Positions 8,759 through 17,538 of a stretch of DNA of 64,000 nucleotides are shown here, piece by piece. The stretch covers positions 1 to 64,000 of the forward strand of contig NZ_CP070979.1 in NCBI RefSeq assembly GCF_018417535.1. The letters are read 5' to 3'. Source of the DNA: Burkholderia pyrrocinia (GTDB lineage: Bacteria > Pseudomonadota > Gammaproteobacteria > Burkholderiales > Burkholderiaceae). Made by a program: the position numbers and the translations under genes. Below the pieces are notes generated by a model. It was not told the DNA's origin and ran no database searches. It saw only the letters and a program-made list of their open reading frames with translations. How positions within the stretch are numbered: position 1 is the first letter of the stretch; the number at the start of each line of letters is the position of its first letter.

Positions 8759-9393
8759 AGAATGTACCGTTTCGTCGCCAGCACGATCAACGATCAAGCG
8801 TCGGGCGATGTCGGTCTGGCAGCCCATCGCATCGATGGTGACGATTGCGCTCTTGAGCAGCCGGGCATCGAGCAGTTCCGGAATCGCCGTGATCTCGTTG
8901 CGCTTGTCTGCTGTGCGCACCTGGCCGAGCACCACACCCAGTCCGCTGCCGTACACCGACACCAGATGAATCGCACGCTCGCCGCGCTGGTGCGGGCCGC
9001 GCACGGTCTTGCCGTCAATCGCCACGACCTGTCCGGCCAATGCCGGGCACAGGTGACTCATCCAGCGGATGAACACGCTTCGAACTGCTTTGGATTGAGT
9101 GCCGCGAACACCCGTCCGAAGGTGTCGTGCGAGGCAATGCGCTGTTCAAGCGGAATGTGGCGGCGCAACCAGTCAAGCTTTGACTTGCCCCACAGTTCGA
9201 TCCCGATCCAGGTGTCTGCATCCGAGGGAATCGCGCATGGCGCCGCCATCGGCATTTCGGTCAGGTCATGGGCCGGTGTGCGGCTGCGCGGGTCCTTCCG
9301 ATCACCGACGGCTTCTTCAATACTCAGGATGTCGTCGTGCATCGTGTCGCCGTGCAAAGACGATCGTGAACGAGCTTCCGCGTTTGCTTGCAA
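8752..9393 (-). pseudogene. ISAs1-family transposase, frameshifted and truncated
   Basis: Read on the minus strand, the N-terminal part (from 9393) has DPRSRTPAHDLTEMP, WIGIELWGKSKLDWLRRHIPL and ASHDTFGRVFAALNPKQFEAC, followed in another frame (from 9076) by AIDGKTVRG, IHLVSVYGSGLGVVLGQ, KRNEITAIPELLDAR and IVTIDAMGCQTDIAR. These are successive signatures of the ISAs1 (H-repeat) DDE transposase. The frame changes near 9060-9076 and the C-terminal third is missing after about 8752. The element is therefore inactive. A second partial copy lies at 7400-7540. Confidence 0.85.
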
Positions 9394-9864
9394 CCCTCTC
9401 CTGCAAGTGCTTGATTGTTACGCCGCTTCATGCGATGGCCCCCGCAATCCCTAAGCGATGACAGTCCCTGACAGTCTCGGCATATCGGCTTCGATATCAT
9501 CGACTGCGTCTCCGGCCACCTTACAAGCGTTCCCCCAAACGCAACCGGAGACGATGTACCGTGCCTTTGTCCGGCGAGGTTCTTGCGAGCACGCCGGATT
9601 TTTTTTGCGTCATCGCGGGAGTCATTACACCAGGCAGCCTGCTGACGTCCCGCATTTCGATCGCCGAACGACGTCGCGCCCAAGACCATGCGGTGTGCCG
9701 GTACGCAATGACCGTCGATCCAGCCCTGCTTTCAAAAATATATCAACAGCAACATTTTGGCGGCGCGTGACGGAATGTAGAATCCCGGTTGACTTTCCCC
9801 CTATGTAATGCCGCATTCCCAACACTCAGAATAAAAAAGTCGCGGTCCCTGAGTAATTTGTCGG
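9394..9864 (+). other. Gene-free stretch upstream of the binding-protein gene
   Basis: This 471-bp interval holds a TGACA direct-repeat promoter element at 9459-9500 and then about 360 bp before the next start codon. Two overlapping short frames (9458-9808 and 9561-9770) lack family signatures or good ribosome sites. I see no convincing gene; it may be a long leader. Confidence 0.4.
9459..9500 (+). promoter_or_regulatory. TGACA direct-repeat promoter element upstream of binding-protein/kinase operon
   Basis: TGACA 9459-9463, GTCCC, TGACA 9469-9473, then exactly 21 bp to TATCAT (9495-9500). It points toward the operon at 9865, with a predicted leader of about 360 bp. Confidence 0.6.
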
Positions 9865-10974
9865 ATGAATCGAAGAGACGTGTTGCTCGCCGGTGCCCAG
9901 GCGGGCATGTTGTGCATGACGCGCTTTGCCTACGGATCGGGGCGAGCGCCGCGCGTCGTGTTTCTCAATCCGGGTGAGGCCGCTGAACGCGGTACGGGCC
10001 AGCATTGGCAATTGACGGCCCGTTTCATGGCCATTGCAGCGAAAGCGCTGGGTGTGCAACTCGAAGTGCTCTATGCGGAACGCGATCACCTCCTGATGCT
10101 GCGTCAGGCCGAAGATGTCGCCCGCCGCACCGATCCGCCCGACTATGTCGTGATCGTCAACGAAAAGCTGACGGCGCAGCAGATGCTGACGAAACTGGCT
10201 GGCTCGCCGGCGAGGGTCATGCTCATCCATAACGACCTCGCGCCGGCGCAACGAAGTGCGATCGGCAACGAGCGCGAACGGATTCCGAACTGGATAGGGA
10301 CGTTGACAGCCGACGCGGCACGGGGCGGATATCGTCTGATGGAATATCTGTGCGGCCGGCTCGACCAGCCCGTCGCGCAGGTTATCGGCATAACGGGGGA
10401 TCCAAGAACGCCTGTCTCGCTCGAACGGGCCGGCGGCGTGGAAGGATATCTCACAGCCACACCGCGGGGCCGATCTTGCCAGCTCGTTTTCGGCGACTGG
10501 AGCAAGGCGGACGGCGAAGAGAAAGCGCGAGTACTGCTTGCCCGCTATCCGTATGCCAACATCATGTGGGCAGCAAACGACTCGATGACGCTCGGCGCAA
10601 TGCGCGCGGTCAGGGCAGGCAACGCACCGGTGCTCGTGGGCGGCATGGGCGCACTACAGGACGCGTTGGCCAACATAGTTGCCGGCAATCTCGAGGCGAT
10701 GGTGGCGGGCGACTATTTTATCGGCGCCTGGGCGCTGGTCCTGCTGCACGATTACCATCGGGGAATCGATTTCGCAGCATCCGGAGGCGCGCGGCAGAAG
10801 CTCGACTTCCTCCGCATCATTCACCGCGATAATGTCGTCCGCTACGAACAGGCGGTGTTCCGACGCGCAGACCAGCTGAATTTCAGTCAGTACTCGAAAG
10901 TCGCGCAGCAGCATGGCGGACCTTACGACTTCAACCTGAATCATCTGCTGGGCCCGGCAGCGAAGGCGGCATGA
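9865..10974 (+). CDS. Periplasmic sugar-binding-type protein, probable sensor partner of the kinase
   Basis: A 369-residue protein with a short signal sequence (MNRRDVLLAGAQAGMLCM, twin-arginine-like NRRDV followed by a hydrophobic run). Its fold is that of type I periplasmic binding proteins: VVFLNPG at the first strand, YVVIVNEKL, a DAARGGYRLMEYL segment, VIGITGDP, and NIMWAANDSMTLGAMRAV as in ribose/autoinducer-2 binding proteins. No ABC permease or ATPase gene is nearby. Its stop overlaps the start of a histidine kinase gene (ATGA at 10971). The arrangement suggests that the protein reports a periplasmic ligand to the kinase, as TorT does for TorS or LuxP for LuxQ, rather than feeding a transporter. 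The ligand is unknown. Confidence 0.8.
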   Translation: MNRRDVLLAGAQAGMLCMTRFAYGSGRAPRVVFLNPGEAAERGTGQHWQLTARFMAIAAKALGVQLEVLYAERDHLLMLRQAEDVARRTDPPDYVVIVNEKLTAQQMLTKLAGSPARVMLIHNDLAPAQRSAIGNERERIPNWIGTLTADAARGGYRLMEYLCGRLDQPVAQVIGITGDPRTPVSLERAGGVEGYLTATPRGRSCQLVFGDWSKADGEEKARVLLARYPYANIMWAANDSMTLGAMRAVRAGNAPVLVGGMGALQDALANIVAGNLEAMVAGDYFIGAWALVLLHDYHRGIDFAASGGARQKLDFLRIIHRDNVVRYEQAVFRRADQLNFSQYSKVAQQHGGPYDFNLNHLLGPAAKAA

Positions 10975-12791
10975 TGAGGCGGTTGTTCCGGTGTGCGCCA
11001 TACTCGCTCAACTTGCATGCCAAGCTGATGTGTTCGCTGGTCCTCCTTCTTACAACCGTTGCCAGCATTGCCACGTACACGCTGGTCGAACATGAACGCG
11101 AGCGCCGCCTTCTCGCGCTCGAGGAGCGCGCGACGCGAGTCGCCGACCTGTACAGCCGCTCGCTGGCGCAACCGTTGTGGAACGTCGATCGCGCCGCGAT
11201 CGACGGCCAGCTTGCGGCGCTGGCGCCCAATCCGGAAGTCTCGGAGTTTGCGGTTACGGCGGTGAACTATGGCCAGGTGTCGACGGTGAGGGGCACCCGT
11301 CTGGTTGATCCGGCCGACGGCGTGGTGCGCATCAGGACGATCGAGTACGACCCTCCCGGGAATGCGCCGCGCGAAAAACTCGGCGAGATTCGGGTCGTTT
11401 TCACGAAGTCCGTTGCCGAGCGGGCAATCACGAATGCGCGTCGCGCAATCGTCGCAGTGGCGGCCATGGCCGTCGTTGCGCTTTACGCGGTGACCTTCAT
11501 CCTGGTCAAGCGCACGGTGCGCGGCCCGATCAATCGCCTTGAGGAAATGGTCGACCGGATTGCGAGCGGCGATTTCGATGCCCGCTGCGCGGTGGAGTCC
11601 AGGGATGAACTGGGACGGTTGGCCGCACGAGTCAACGTGATGGCTGACAGGCTCTGCGAATCGACCGCCAATCTGCTGGAAAGCGAAAGAAAATATCGGG
11701 GCATCGTGGAGAACTCGCCCGAGGGCATCTTCCTGCTGGATCGATGCGGGCGACTGAACGAAGTTAACCCCGCGATGGCACGAATTCTCGGATATGCGTC
11801 CTCGACAGAGCTGATCGATGCGAGCAACGCCACGCTGAACCTGGTTCCGTTCTCGGATGCACAGGTCGATACCCTGTTCGGCGTCCTGCGCGAAAAAGGA
11901 GAAATAGCGGGCCTTGAGTTGGAACTGCGGTTGGCAGACGGTCATTCAATCTGGGTCCAGCTCAATGCGCGCGGTATCGTCGGCAAGCATGGCGAAGCGG
12001 CAGGCATCGCGGGCTTCATGACGGATATCACCGCACGCAAGCGTGCGGTCGAGAGTCTGCGTTGTCAACGCGATCAACTCGAATCCGAAGTCGCCGTGCG
12101 CCGTCGCACCGAACGCGAATTGCTGACGTCGCGCGAGCAGTTGCGTCAATTGTCCGCACACCAAGAGGCCATTCGAGAGGATGAAAGAAAGCGCATCGCG
12201 CTCGAAATCCACGACGAGCTAGGGCAGTTGCTGACCGCATTGAAGATGGATCTGTCGTTGCTCAAGATGCAGCTCGTCGCCGGTTCGGCCGCGATGGGAA
12301 AAGCCAAGGAGATGCGTTCCGTTGTCGAGAAGACCATGCAGATCGTACGCAATGTCGCAAGCCATTTGCGTCCGGCTGCACTGAATTTCGGTCTCGCATC
12401 GGCACTGGAATGGCTTGCCGACGATTTCAGTCGCCATACCGAAATTCCGTGCGATTTCCGTATCGAAGGTGTCGAGCCGAACTTTTCGGATCCTCGCGCG
12501 ACGGCAATTTTCCGGATCGCACAGGAGTCGCTGACCAACGTCGCGCGTCACGCGAACGCATCGTCGGTGGAACTCATCCTGAGCAGGACCGAGGCGGGCG
12601 CCGAATTGGTCATTCATGACGACGGATGCGGCTTCGATCTCGACGCAGTTCGTACCGGCTATTCCTATGGCCTGCAGGGCATGGCCGAGCGGGCGCGGCT
12701 GATCGACGCGCAGCTCCAGATAGAGAGCGCATCGAACGCGGGTTCGGTCGTGCGTCTGCGCGTCAGCGACGATTTCGTCCCGGCGAAATAA
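10971..12791 (+). CDS. NarX/DegS-type sensor histidine kinase (HAMP-PAS-HisKA_3)
   Basis: A 606-residue membrane kinase. A transmembrane helix near 16-38 and another near 156-177 flank a periplasmic domain of about 115 residues. Then come HAMP (about 178-230, ESRDELGRLAARVN), PAS (about 235-350, ENSPEGIFLLDRCGRLNEVNP), a coiled linker, and a HisKA_3 dimerisation domain with His414 in ALEIHDELGQLL. The HATPase domain has the N-box FRIAQESLTNVARHA and the glycine box GYSYGLQGMAERA. HisKA_3 kinases pair with NarL/LuxR-type response regulators, but none is adjacent. The gene is translationally coupled to the periplasmic binding protein upstream. It is followed by a separate promoter region. Confidence 0.92.
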   Translation: MMRRLFRCAPYSLNLHAKLMCSLVLLLTTVASIATYTLVEHERERRLLALEERATRVADLYSRSLAQPLWNVDRAAIDGQLAALAPNPEVSEFAVTAVNYGQVSTVRGTRLVDPADGVVRIRTIEYDPPGNAPREKLGEIRVVFTKSVAERAITNARRAIVAVAAMAVVALYAVTFILVKRTVRGPINRLEEMVDRIASGDFDARCAVESRDELGRLAARVNVMADRLCESTANLLESERKYRGIVENSPEGIFLLDRCGRLNEVNPAMARILGYASSTELIDASNATLNLVPFSDAQVDTLFGVLREKGEIAGLELELRLADGHSIWVQLNARGIVGKHGEAAGIAGFMTDITARKRAVESLRCQRDQLESEVAVRRRTERELLTSREQLRQLSAHQEAIREDERKRIALEIHDELGQLLTALKMDLSLLKMQLVAGSAAMGKAKEMRSVVEKTMQIVRNVASHLRPAALNFGLASALEWLADDFSRHTEIPCDFRIEGVEPNFSDPRATAIFRIAQESLTNVARHANASSVELILSRTEAGAELVIHDDGCGFDLDAVRTGYSYGLQGMAERARLIDAQLQIESASNAGSVVRLRVSDDFVPAK

Positions 12792-12885
12792 CAACGAACG
12801 TAATCGGATTCGCGCCACGGCGACACGTCACGTCATACCGGTCCTGAGATGGCGATCGCTTGCGGCGAACATTCGATCGACTGCC

Positions 12886-12927
12886 TGACAGTCTCTGACA
12901 ACGTCAGGTCCAGGATCGAAGTAGAGT
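12886..12927 (+). promoter_or_regulatory. TGACA direct-repeat promoter element upstream of DUF2844 gene
   Basis: TGACA 12886-12890, GTCTC, TGACA 12896-12900, then 21 bp to TAGAGT (12922-12927). The start codon of the DUF2844 gene is 39 bp beyond, giving a short leader and making this the tightest promoter of the set. Confidence 0.65.
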
Positions 12928-12965
12928 GCGGGCGTCGTTGCAACGGCCACGGGCCCGGGTATTCA

Positions 12966-13427
12966 ATGAGAATAAGCTACTTGTGCCGGGCGGCAATCAT
13001 TGCCGTTCTTGCTCATGCATCAGCCAGCCATGCCCACCTGGGGGGCAACGTTTCCAGCGTCAATACCGACCAGAGCGTGCTGCGCGCCACTCGCATGACC
13101 GAAAGCGCGCAGCGCTACACGATTCACCAGATGACGCTACCACGTGGAACCCTCGTTCGCGAGTACGTATCGCCCGCCGGCGTCGTATTCGGCGTTTCAT
13201 GGCATGGCCCCGTCATGCCCAACCTGAAGCAGATTCTCGGCAGCTACTCGACCGAGGCGGGCAGCGGGGCGAAGGCGTTTCGCGAAAAACATCCCGGGTT
13301 GGGCCCGGTACTCGTCGCGAATTCGAACCTCTCGATGGTGACGGCTGGTCATATGGGCGGCTACGTTGGGCATGCATTCCTGCGGCAGTCGATGCCGGCT
13401 GGCGTGACCGGTCGCGACATCAAGTGA
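12966..13427 (+). CDS. DUF2844 secreted protein
   Basis: A 153-residue protein starting at ATG 12966 with a signal peptide (CRAAIIAVLAHASASHA). The mature N-terminus HLGGNVSSVNTD and the segment YTIHQMTLPRGTLVREYVSPAGVVFGVSWHGP are DUF2844 signatures. The family is restricted largely to Burkholderia and relatives, is exported, and has no known activity. The next gene, 11 bp downstream, encodes a DUF3443 lipoprotein; the two families are usually found together, implying one process in the envelope. A TGACA direct-repeat promoter lies directly upstream. Confidence 0.85.
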   Translation: MRISYLCRAAIIAVLAHASASHAHLGGNVSSVNTDQSVLRATRMTESAQRYTIHQMTLPRGTLVREYVSPAGVVFGVSWHGPVMPNLKQILGSYSTEAGSGAKAFREKHPGLGPVLVANSNLSMVTAGHMGGYVGHAFLRQSMPAGVTGRDIK

Positions 13428-13438
13428 GGGGACCATCA

Positions 13439-14827
13439 ATGAGAACGATCGCGATCGGCATGTTCACCGCTTTGTCGCTGGCTCTCGGCGGTTGCGGAGG
13501 AGGCGGCGGCGATGCGTCGGCTGGAACCGGGGCAGCGGTGGCAAGTGCCGCGTCGAGTGCGAGCGGCACGGCGTCGACTACCTCGTCCGGGGCGTCAAGC
13601 AGCACGTCGTCGAGTGGCGACACCGCGGCATCGGGCGCGAGTTCGACGAGTAGCGGGACTGCCGCATCAGGGGCGACCTCGTCGAGCGGTACGGCCACGT
13701 CGTCCGGATCGGTATCCGGCACGAGCACGGCTTCGACTTCGACTTCGACTTCGGTCGCCAATACCCAGACCATCAGCGTCTCGCTCAACCAGTACGGTTA
13801 TCTGAACGTGCCCATGACGAGCGTGACGATCTGCGTGCCAGGTACGACCACGTGCCAGACGATCGACAATGTCATCGTCGATACGGGTTCGTATGGTTTG
13901 CGGCTGATGGCTTCCGCCGTCACACTGACCTTGCCGCAGCCGACTGCGGCGACCGGCGGCATGCTCGCCAACTGCGCCGCATTCGGCTCCGGTACGACCT
14001 GGGGAAGCGTCCGCACAGCGGATATCAAGCTGGCCGGAGAAGTCGCGAGCGGTGCGTCGATCCAGCTGATTGCCGATTCGGCGTACCCGACCACGCCGAC
14101 AAGCTGCTCGGATCAGGGCGTGCAGGACCTGAGCACACCGGCGAGCATCGGCGCGAACGGCATCCTCGGCGTTGGCCTGCTGGCGGCTGATTGTCCCAGC
14201 TGCGTGAGCACCGCACAGGCGGTGTATTACGGCTGCACCTCGTCGGCATGCACCGAGACGACGGCGCCGTTGGCGCAGCAAGTGACCAATCCCGTCGCAC
14301 AGTTTCCGCAGGATAACAACGGCGTCATCGTGCAATTGCCGAGCGTCCCGGTGCTCGGCAGCGCGAGCGCAAGCGGCACGCTGATCTTCGGGATCGGCAC
14401 GCAGGCGAATAACGGATTGGGGAGCGCGAATATCTATACGGTCGACGCGTCGACGAATTCGATCACGACGCAATTCGGCGGTACGACGTATAGCTGGTCT
14501 GTCATCGACAGCGGATCGAATGGCCTGTTTTTTGACGATGCGTCGATTCCGACCTGTGCAAGCACATCGAGCTTTTACTGTCCGACATCGACCGTCAGCC
14601 GTTCGGCGGTCGTCACCGGGCTCAACGGAGTCGGCTCGACCGTGAATTTCTCCATTTCCAACGCGCTACAGATGGTGCTCGCTGGCGCGTGGGCCATGCC
14701 GACGCTCGGCGCCGACGTGACGGACCTGTTTGACTGGGGGCTGCCGTTCTTTTTCGGCAAGACGGTCTATACGGCAATTGCCGGTGCGTCGACACCCGGC
14801 GGAACGGGGCCATATTACGCGTTCTGA
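13439..14827 (+). CDS. DUF3443 lipoprotein with two aspartyl-protease-like DTG/DSG motifs
   Basis: A 462-residue protein starting at ATG 13439, 11 bp after the DUF2844 gene. A lipobox (LALGG-C19) marks it as a lipoprotein, followed by polyglycine and about 90 residues of Ser/Thr/Ala/Gly-rich linker. The C-terminal domain starts with ISVSLNQYGYLNVPMTSV and contains VIVDTGSYGLRL and, about 200 residues later, WSVIDSGSNGLFF. These two motifs, in the order and spacing of pepsin-type aspartic proteases, suggest a protease-like fold. Several paired cysteines indicate disulfides, fitting a periplasmic or surface location. DUF3443 has no proven activity; catalysis is inference. Confidence 0.85.
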   Translation: MRTIAIGMFTALSLALGGCGGGGGDASAGTGAAVASAASSASGTASTTSSGASSSTSSSGDTAASGASSTSSGTAASGATSSSGTATSSGSVSGTSTASTSTSTSVANTQTISVSLNQYGYLNVPMTSVTICVPGTTTCQTIDNVIVDTGSYGLRLMASAVTLTLPQPTAATGGMLANCAAFGSGTTWGSVRTADIKLAGEVASGASIQLIADSAYPTTPTSCSDQGVQDLSTPASIGANGILGVGLLAADCPSCVSTAQAVYYGCTSSACTETTAPLAQQVTNPVAQFPQDNNGVIVQLPSVPVLGSASASGTLIFGIGTQANNGLGSANIYTVDASTNSITTQFGGTTYSWSVIDSGSNGLFFDDASIPTCASTSSFYCPTSTVSRSAVVTGLNGVGSTVNFSISNALQMVLAGAWAMPTLGADVTDLFDWGLPFFFGKTVYTAIAGASTPGGTGPYYAF

Positions 14828-14869
14828 ACCAGATATCTCGTGCGTCTGGCAATTCGTTTCCATAAGGCG

Positions 14870-15772
14870 ATGATAAAGATGAAATACCGAACGACAGGGA
14901 TCTGTCATTCCGTGATTGCGCTGGCATTGGCTGCGAATGCCTGCGCCGCGCACGCGGGCCTGTTCGGCCCGAGTGTGGAGAAGCTCACACCGATCGAGCG
15001 CAAGCAACTGCTCGCCACCTCGGTGCTTTCCGTGCCGGTCGGGGCGCAGGGCGCGCCGCTGCAAACGAATACGAAGGCTGGAGCGGTTGGCGGCTTCATT
15101 CTCGGCTCGATCGTCAGCTCGGTTGTCGGCTCGGCCGCGATGTCGTCGGGCATGCAGCCCGGGCAAAGCATGCAGCAGATGCAGCAATTGCAACAGACAA
15201 GCATGGAGATCGGGCAGCAGGCGGGTCAGCTCACGGGCAGAATGGCGACAAATGCCGCCAATGCCCAGGCTACCGCGTCGGCCGCTGCAATGGCCACTGC
15301 CGGACCTGGCGCCGCGATGCTGCCATTGCTCGTCGATACGCTGCGCAAAAAGTTACCGGCAGGCGCGGTCGTGTCGGCCAGCGATTCCGCCGGAAATTCG
15401 GCGCCGAATCTCGCGTTGCGGGTAAATCAGATGCAATGGCTGCTCGATTTTCGCGTGACCAGTTCTTTGTACGATCTCAAGTACAGGGTACAGACCGTTG
15501 TCGAGAACAAGCAGTCTGGAAAGTTGATCGTGGAGCATGTTTGCGACGGAACGGTCGACGAATCTCATGAGCTGGACCAGTGGAAGGCGGACGACAATAA
15601 ATTGATCGGCGACGCCGCCCAGCACATTGCTGGAAAATGCGCCGCGGAATTTGTCGCGCAACTGGGCCTTGATGACGATACGTCAAACTCCGGAGTCACG
15701 CACGAAACCGACGACGGCGTGAAGCGTTCCGGTGGATCAGAACAGGCAGCCCAGTCGCCGTCGGCAAAATAG
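14870..15772 (+). CDS. Exported protein with glycine-zipper-like segment, function unknown
   Basis: A 300-residue protein; ATG 14870 follows AAGG at good spacing, and a second ATG (14879) is possible. A signal peptide (VIALALAANACAAHA) is followed by a hydrophobic glycine-rich segment (AGAVGGFILGSIVSSVVGSAA) resembling glycine-zipper membrane insertions. Next is a Met/Gln-rich stretch (GQSMQQMQQLQQT), then a soluble C-terminal domain that ends in a polar tail. It follows the DUF2844/DUF3443 genes on the same strand, 43 bp after the DUF3443 stop, and is probably in the same operon. The family is not recognised. An outer-membrane or periplasmic role is inferred from the signal peptide. Confidence 0.65.
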   Translation: MIKMKYRTTGICHSVIALALAANACAAHAGLFGPSVEKLTPIERKQLLATSVLSVPVGAQGAPLQTNTKAGAVGGFILGSIVSSVVGSAAMSSGMQPGQSMQQMQQLQQTSMEIGQQAGQLTGRMATNAANAQATASAAAMATAGPGAAMLPLLVDTLRKKLPAGAVVSASDSAGNSAPNLALRVNQMQWLLDFRVTSSLYDLKYRVQTVVENKQSGKLIVEHVCDGTVDESHELDQWKADDNKLIGDAAQHIAGKCAAEFVAQLGLDDDTSNSGVTHETDDGVKRSGGSEQAAQSPSAK

Positions 15773-15919
15773 ACAACCTAACCGAGGGCCAGGAGCGATG
15801 AGAGCTAGCCGGATAGTCTTCGAAAATGGCCGGAGACAAGCAGTGTTGAAACTGATGAAGCCATCGGCGCGACTGCGGAAGACGGCAAACATTGCAAGGA
15901 TCGGGAGTATTCGACTGTC

Positions 15920-16123
15920 ATGAATCGATTCGAAACACGAAGCATTGGTGATGGACGACGATTTCTCGACAGTGCCGAAACCCACCGCGAATCGCGATCG
16001 GCCCGACGTACTCGAGCCAATCGGTCGTCGGCGCGAACCGCTCTGTTGTTACTCGGTGCATTGATTCTCGCCGTATTGTTTGCCTGCGGTTTCGTACGCC
16101 TGATCATGGCAATCGTGTTTTAG
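15920..16123 (+). CDS. Small single-pass membrane protein
   Basis: A 67-residue frame from ATG 15920 with an Arg-rich N-terminal half and one C-terminal transmembrane helix (ALLLLGALILAVLFACGFV). The positive-inside rule predicts a cytoplasmic N-terminus. A weak GGGAG lies 14 bp upstream. It has no recognised family. The intervals on either side (15773-15919 and 16124-16418) hold only scraps, so this may itself be a small orphan gene or a remnant. Confidence 0.4.
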   Translation: MNRFETRSIGDGRRFLDSAETHRESRSARRTRANRSSARTALLLLGALILAVLFACGFVRLIMAIVF

Positions 16124-16160
16124 TTCGCGATTGGCTTGCGAAGGGCTGGACCCGACTGAA

Positions 16161-16402
16161 GTGAAATTGATCCTGTTTTACAAAGACGAGAAGTACCCAA
16201 TCCGCGGCACGTTGCCGAACCACGAAGGCGAGGTAACGCGGGCTCCTGGAAAGAATTTCAATGAGTTCCGGGCGCGATGAAGCAAACTGCCCTGACATAC
16301 CGGGAAACGGTGGAGGCCGCAGCGAAGAAAAGCGCGGGCTGGCGCGATCCGAATGCGTCGGAGTGGTGCACGTACTTTACCCGGATGGTCATGCCCGACT
16401 GA
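16161..16402 (+). other. Two overlapping short frames, probable gene remnants
   Basis: A 39-residue frame from GTG 16161 (KLILFYKDEKYPIRGTLPNH) ends at 16280 and overlaps by ATGA a 41-residue frame (16277-16402, KQTALTYRETVEAAAKKSAG). The peptides look protein-like and the overlap resembles a real operon junction. Neither is recognised and both are very short. They may be leftovers of a toxin/immunity-like pair. Confidence 0.25.
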
Positions 16403-16418
16403 GATTCCCAAGCCCACC

Positions 16419-17066
16419 ATGGTCAGACGCACCAAGAAGGAGGCGCTTGCCACGCGCAACAGCATCCTCGACGCCGCCGAGCACGTCTTTTTCGCAAAGG
16501 GCGTGTCGCACACGTCGCTCGCGGACATCGCCCGGCATGCCGGCGTGACGCGCGGTGCGATCTACTGGCATTTCGCGAGCAAGGCCGAGCTATTCGATGC
16601 GATGTTCGACCGCGTGCTCCTGCCGATCGACGAACTGAAGACGATGCCCGTCGACGCGCCCGGCGGCAATCCGCTCGAGAAAATCCGCAAGATCCTGATC
16701 TGGTGCCTGCTCGGCGTGCAGCGCGAATCGCAACTGCGGCGCGTGTTCAGCATCCTGTTCATGAAGTGCGAGTACGTCGCCGACATGGAGCCGCTGCTGT
16801 TGCGCAATCGGGCCGGGATGAGCGAGGCGCTGCACGCGATCGACGCCAATCTCGCGATGGCCGTGCGGATGAAGCTACTGCCCGAGCGGCTCGACACGTG
16901 GCGCGCCACGCTGATGCTGCATGCGCTCGTCAGCGGCTTCGTGCGCGACATGCTGATGCTGCCCGACGAGATCGACGCCGAGCAGCACGCAGAGAGGCTC
17001 GTCGACGGCTGCTTCGACATGCTGCGTTACAGCCCGGCGATGCTTGCTCTGACGATTACCGGATGA
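16419..17066 (+). CDS. TetR/AcrR-family regulator
   Basis: A 215-residue protein starting at ATG 16419 (MVRRTKKEALATR), the typical AcrR/TtgR beginning. The helix-turn-helix is at about residues 10-60 (ILDAAEHVFFAKGVSHTSLADIARHAGVTRGAIYWHF, seen in pieces). The C-terminal domain (AcrR C-terminal fold) has RRVFSILFMKCEYVADM. Members usually repress an adjacent RND efflux operon, but no efflux gene is near, so the regulator may be displaced or act elsewhere. A truncated Rossmann gene follows 35 bp downstream. The DNA around it is mosaic. Confidence 0.9.
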   Translation: MVRRTKKEALATRNSILDAAEHVFFAKGVSHTSLADIARHAGVTRGAIYWHFASKAELFDAMFDRVLLPIDELKTMPVDAPGGNPLEKIRKILIWCLLGVQRESQLRRVFSILFMKCEYVADMEPLLLRNRAGMSEALHAIDANLAMAVRMKLLPERLDTWRATLMLHALVSGFVRDMLMLPDEIDAEQHAERLVDGCFDMLRYSPAMLALTITG

Positions 17067-17100
17067 ATATCGCGATGCCATTCTCGAGCACTTCCCGTTG

Positions 17101-17205
17101 ATGCATACCGTTCTCGTGCTTGGTGGCCATGGTTTCGTTGGCATGCGCATCGCCGGCGCATTGATCGCGGTCGCGTGCTACGGTCAAATGCGCCGCCATG
17201 CTTGA
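17101..17205 (+). pseudogene. Truncated NAD(P)-binding Rossmann fragment
   Basis: Thirty-four codons beginning MHTVLVLGGHGFVGMRIAGAL carry the first strand and glycine loop of a Rossmann fold (GGHGFVG) and then degenerate into a stop. It is the beginning of a saccharopine-reductase-like or epimerase-like gene whose remainder is missing. Confidence 0.55.
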
Positions 17206-17277
17206 AAGGACCCGGCGATTGCCGCGTCGTATGCATGGCGGGGCTGGCGAGCGCAGAAGCGCGACGATTACAGGCGA

Positions 17278-17538
17278 TCAGAAAGGATTCTTGACCGTGC
17301 CGGTGGGCGCCGGCGGATCATCGGCAATTCGCTCGGGCAGCGCGGGATCGCGCTGAAGCGCTTCAACTATGCTGGTGATGGCTTGCTGAAGCGCCAGCGC
17401 CGCGTGGAGCCCTGCTTTGTCGCGCGTGATCTCCAGCTCTCCCGACACGACGACCCGGTCCGTGTCGTTCGTGACCGTCAGCGCGTCTCCGTTGATGTTG
17501 ACGACCGTCGTGTCGTCCGAGAACGCCTTAAATACCAT
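17278..17538 (-). CDS. Small protein of unknown function coupled to the DRGH nuclease gene
   Basis: An 86-residue protein whose ATG lies inside the last codons of the upstream nuclease gene (overlap 17528-17538), so translation is coupled. The sequence is beta-rich at first (TTVVNINGDALTVTNDTDRVVVSGELEIT), then helical (ALALQQAITSIVEALQ), and ends with a Pro-rich tail. No signal peptide is seen, in contrast to its partner, so a cytoplasmic role is likely. It could modulate or protect against the nuclease, but that is a guess from position only. No family was recognised. Confidence 0.6.
   Translation of the reverse strand: MVFKAFSDDTTVVNINGDALTVTNDTDRVVVSGELEITRDKAGLHAALALQQAITSIVEALQRDPALPERIADDPPAPTGTVKNPF

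Noticed and set aside
16305..16319. CCTGACATACCGGGAAA as a further TGACA element
   Set aside because: Only the first half-site is present; the second position reads GGAAA, and no suitable gene start follows at the expected distance.
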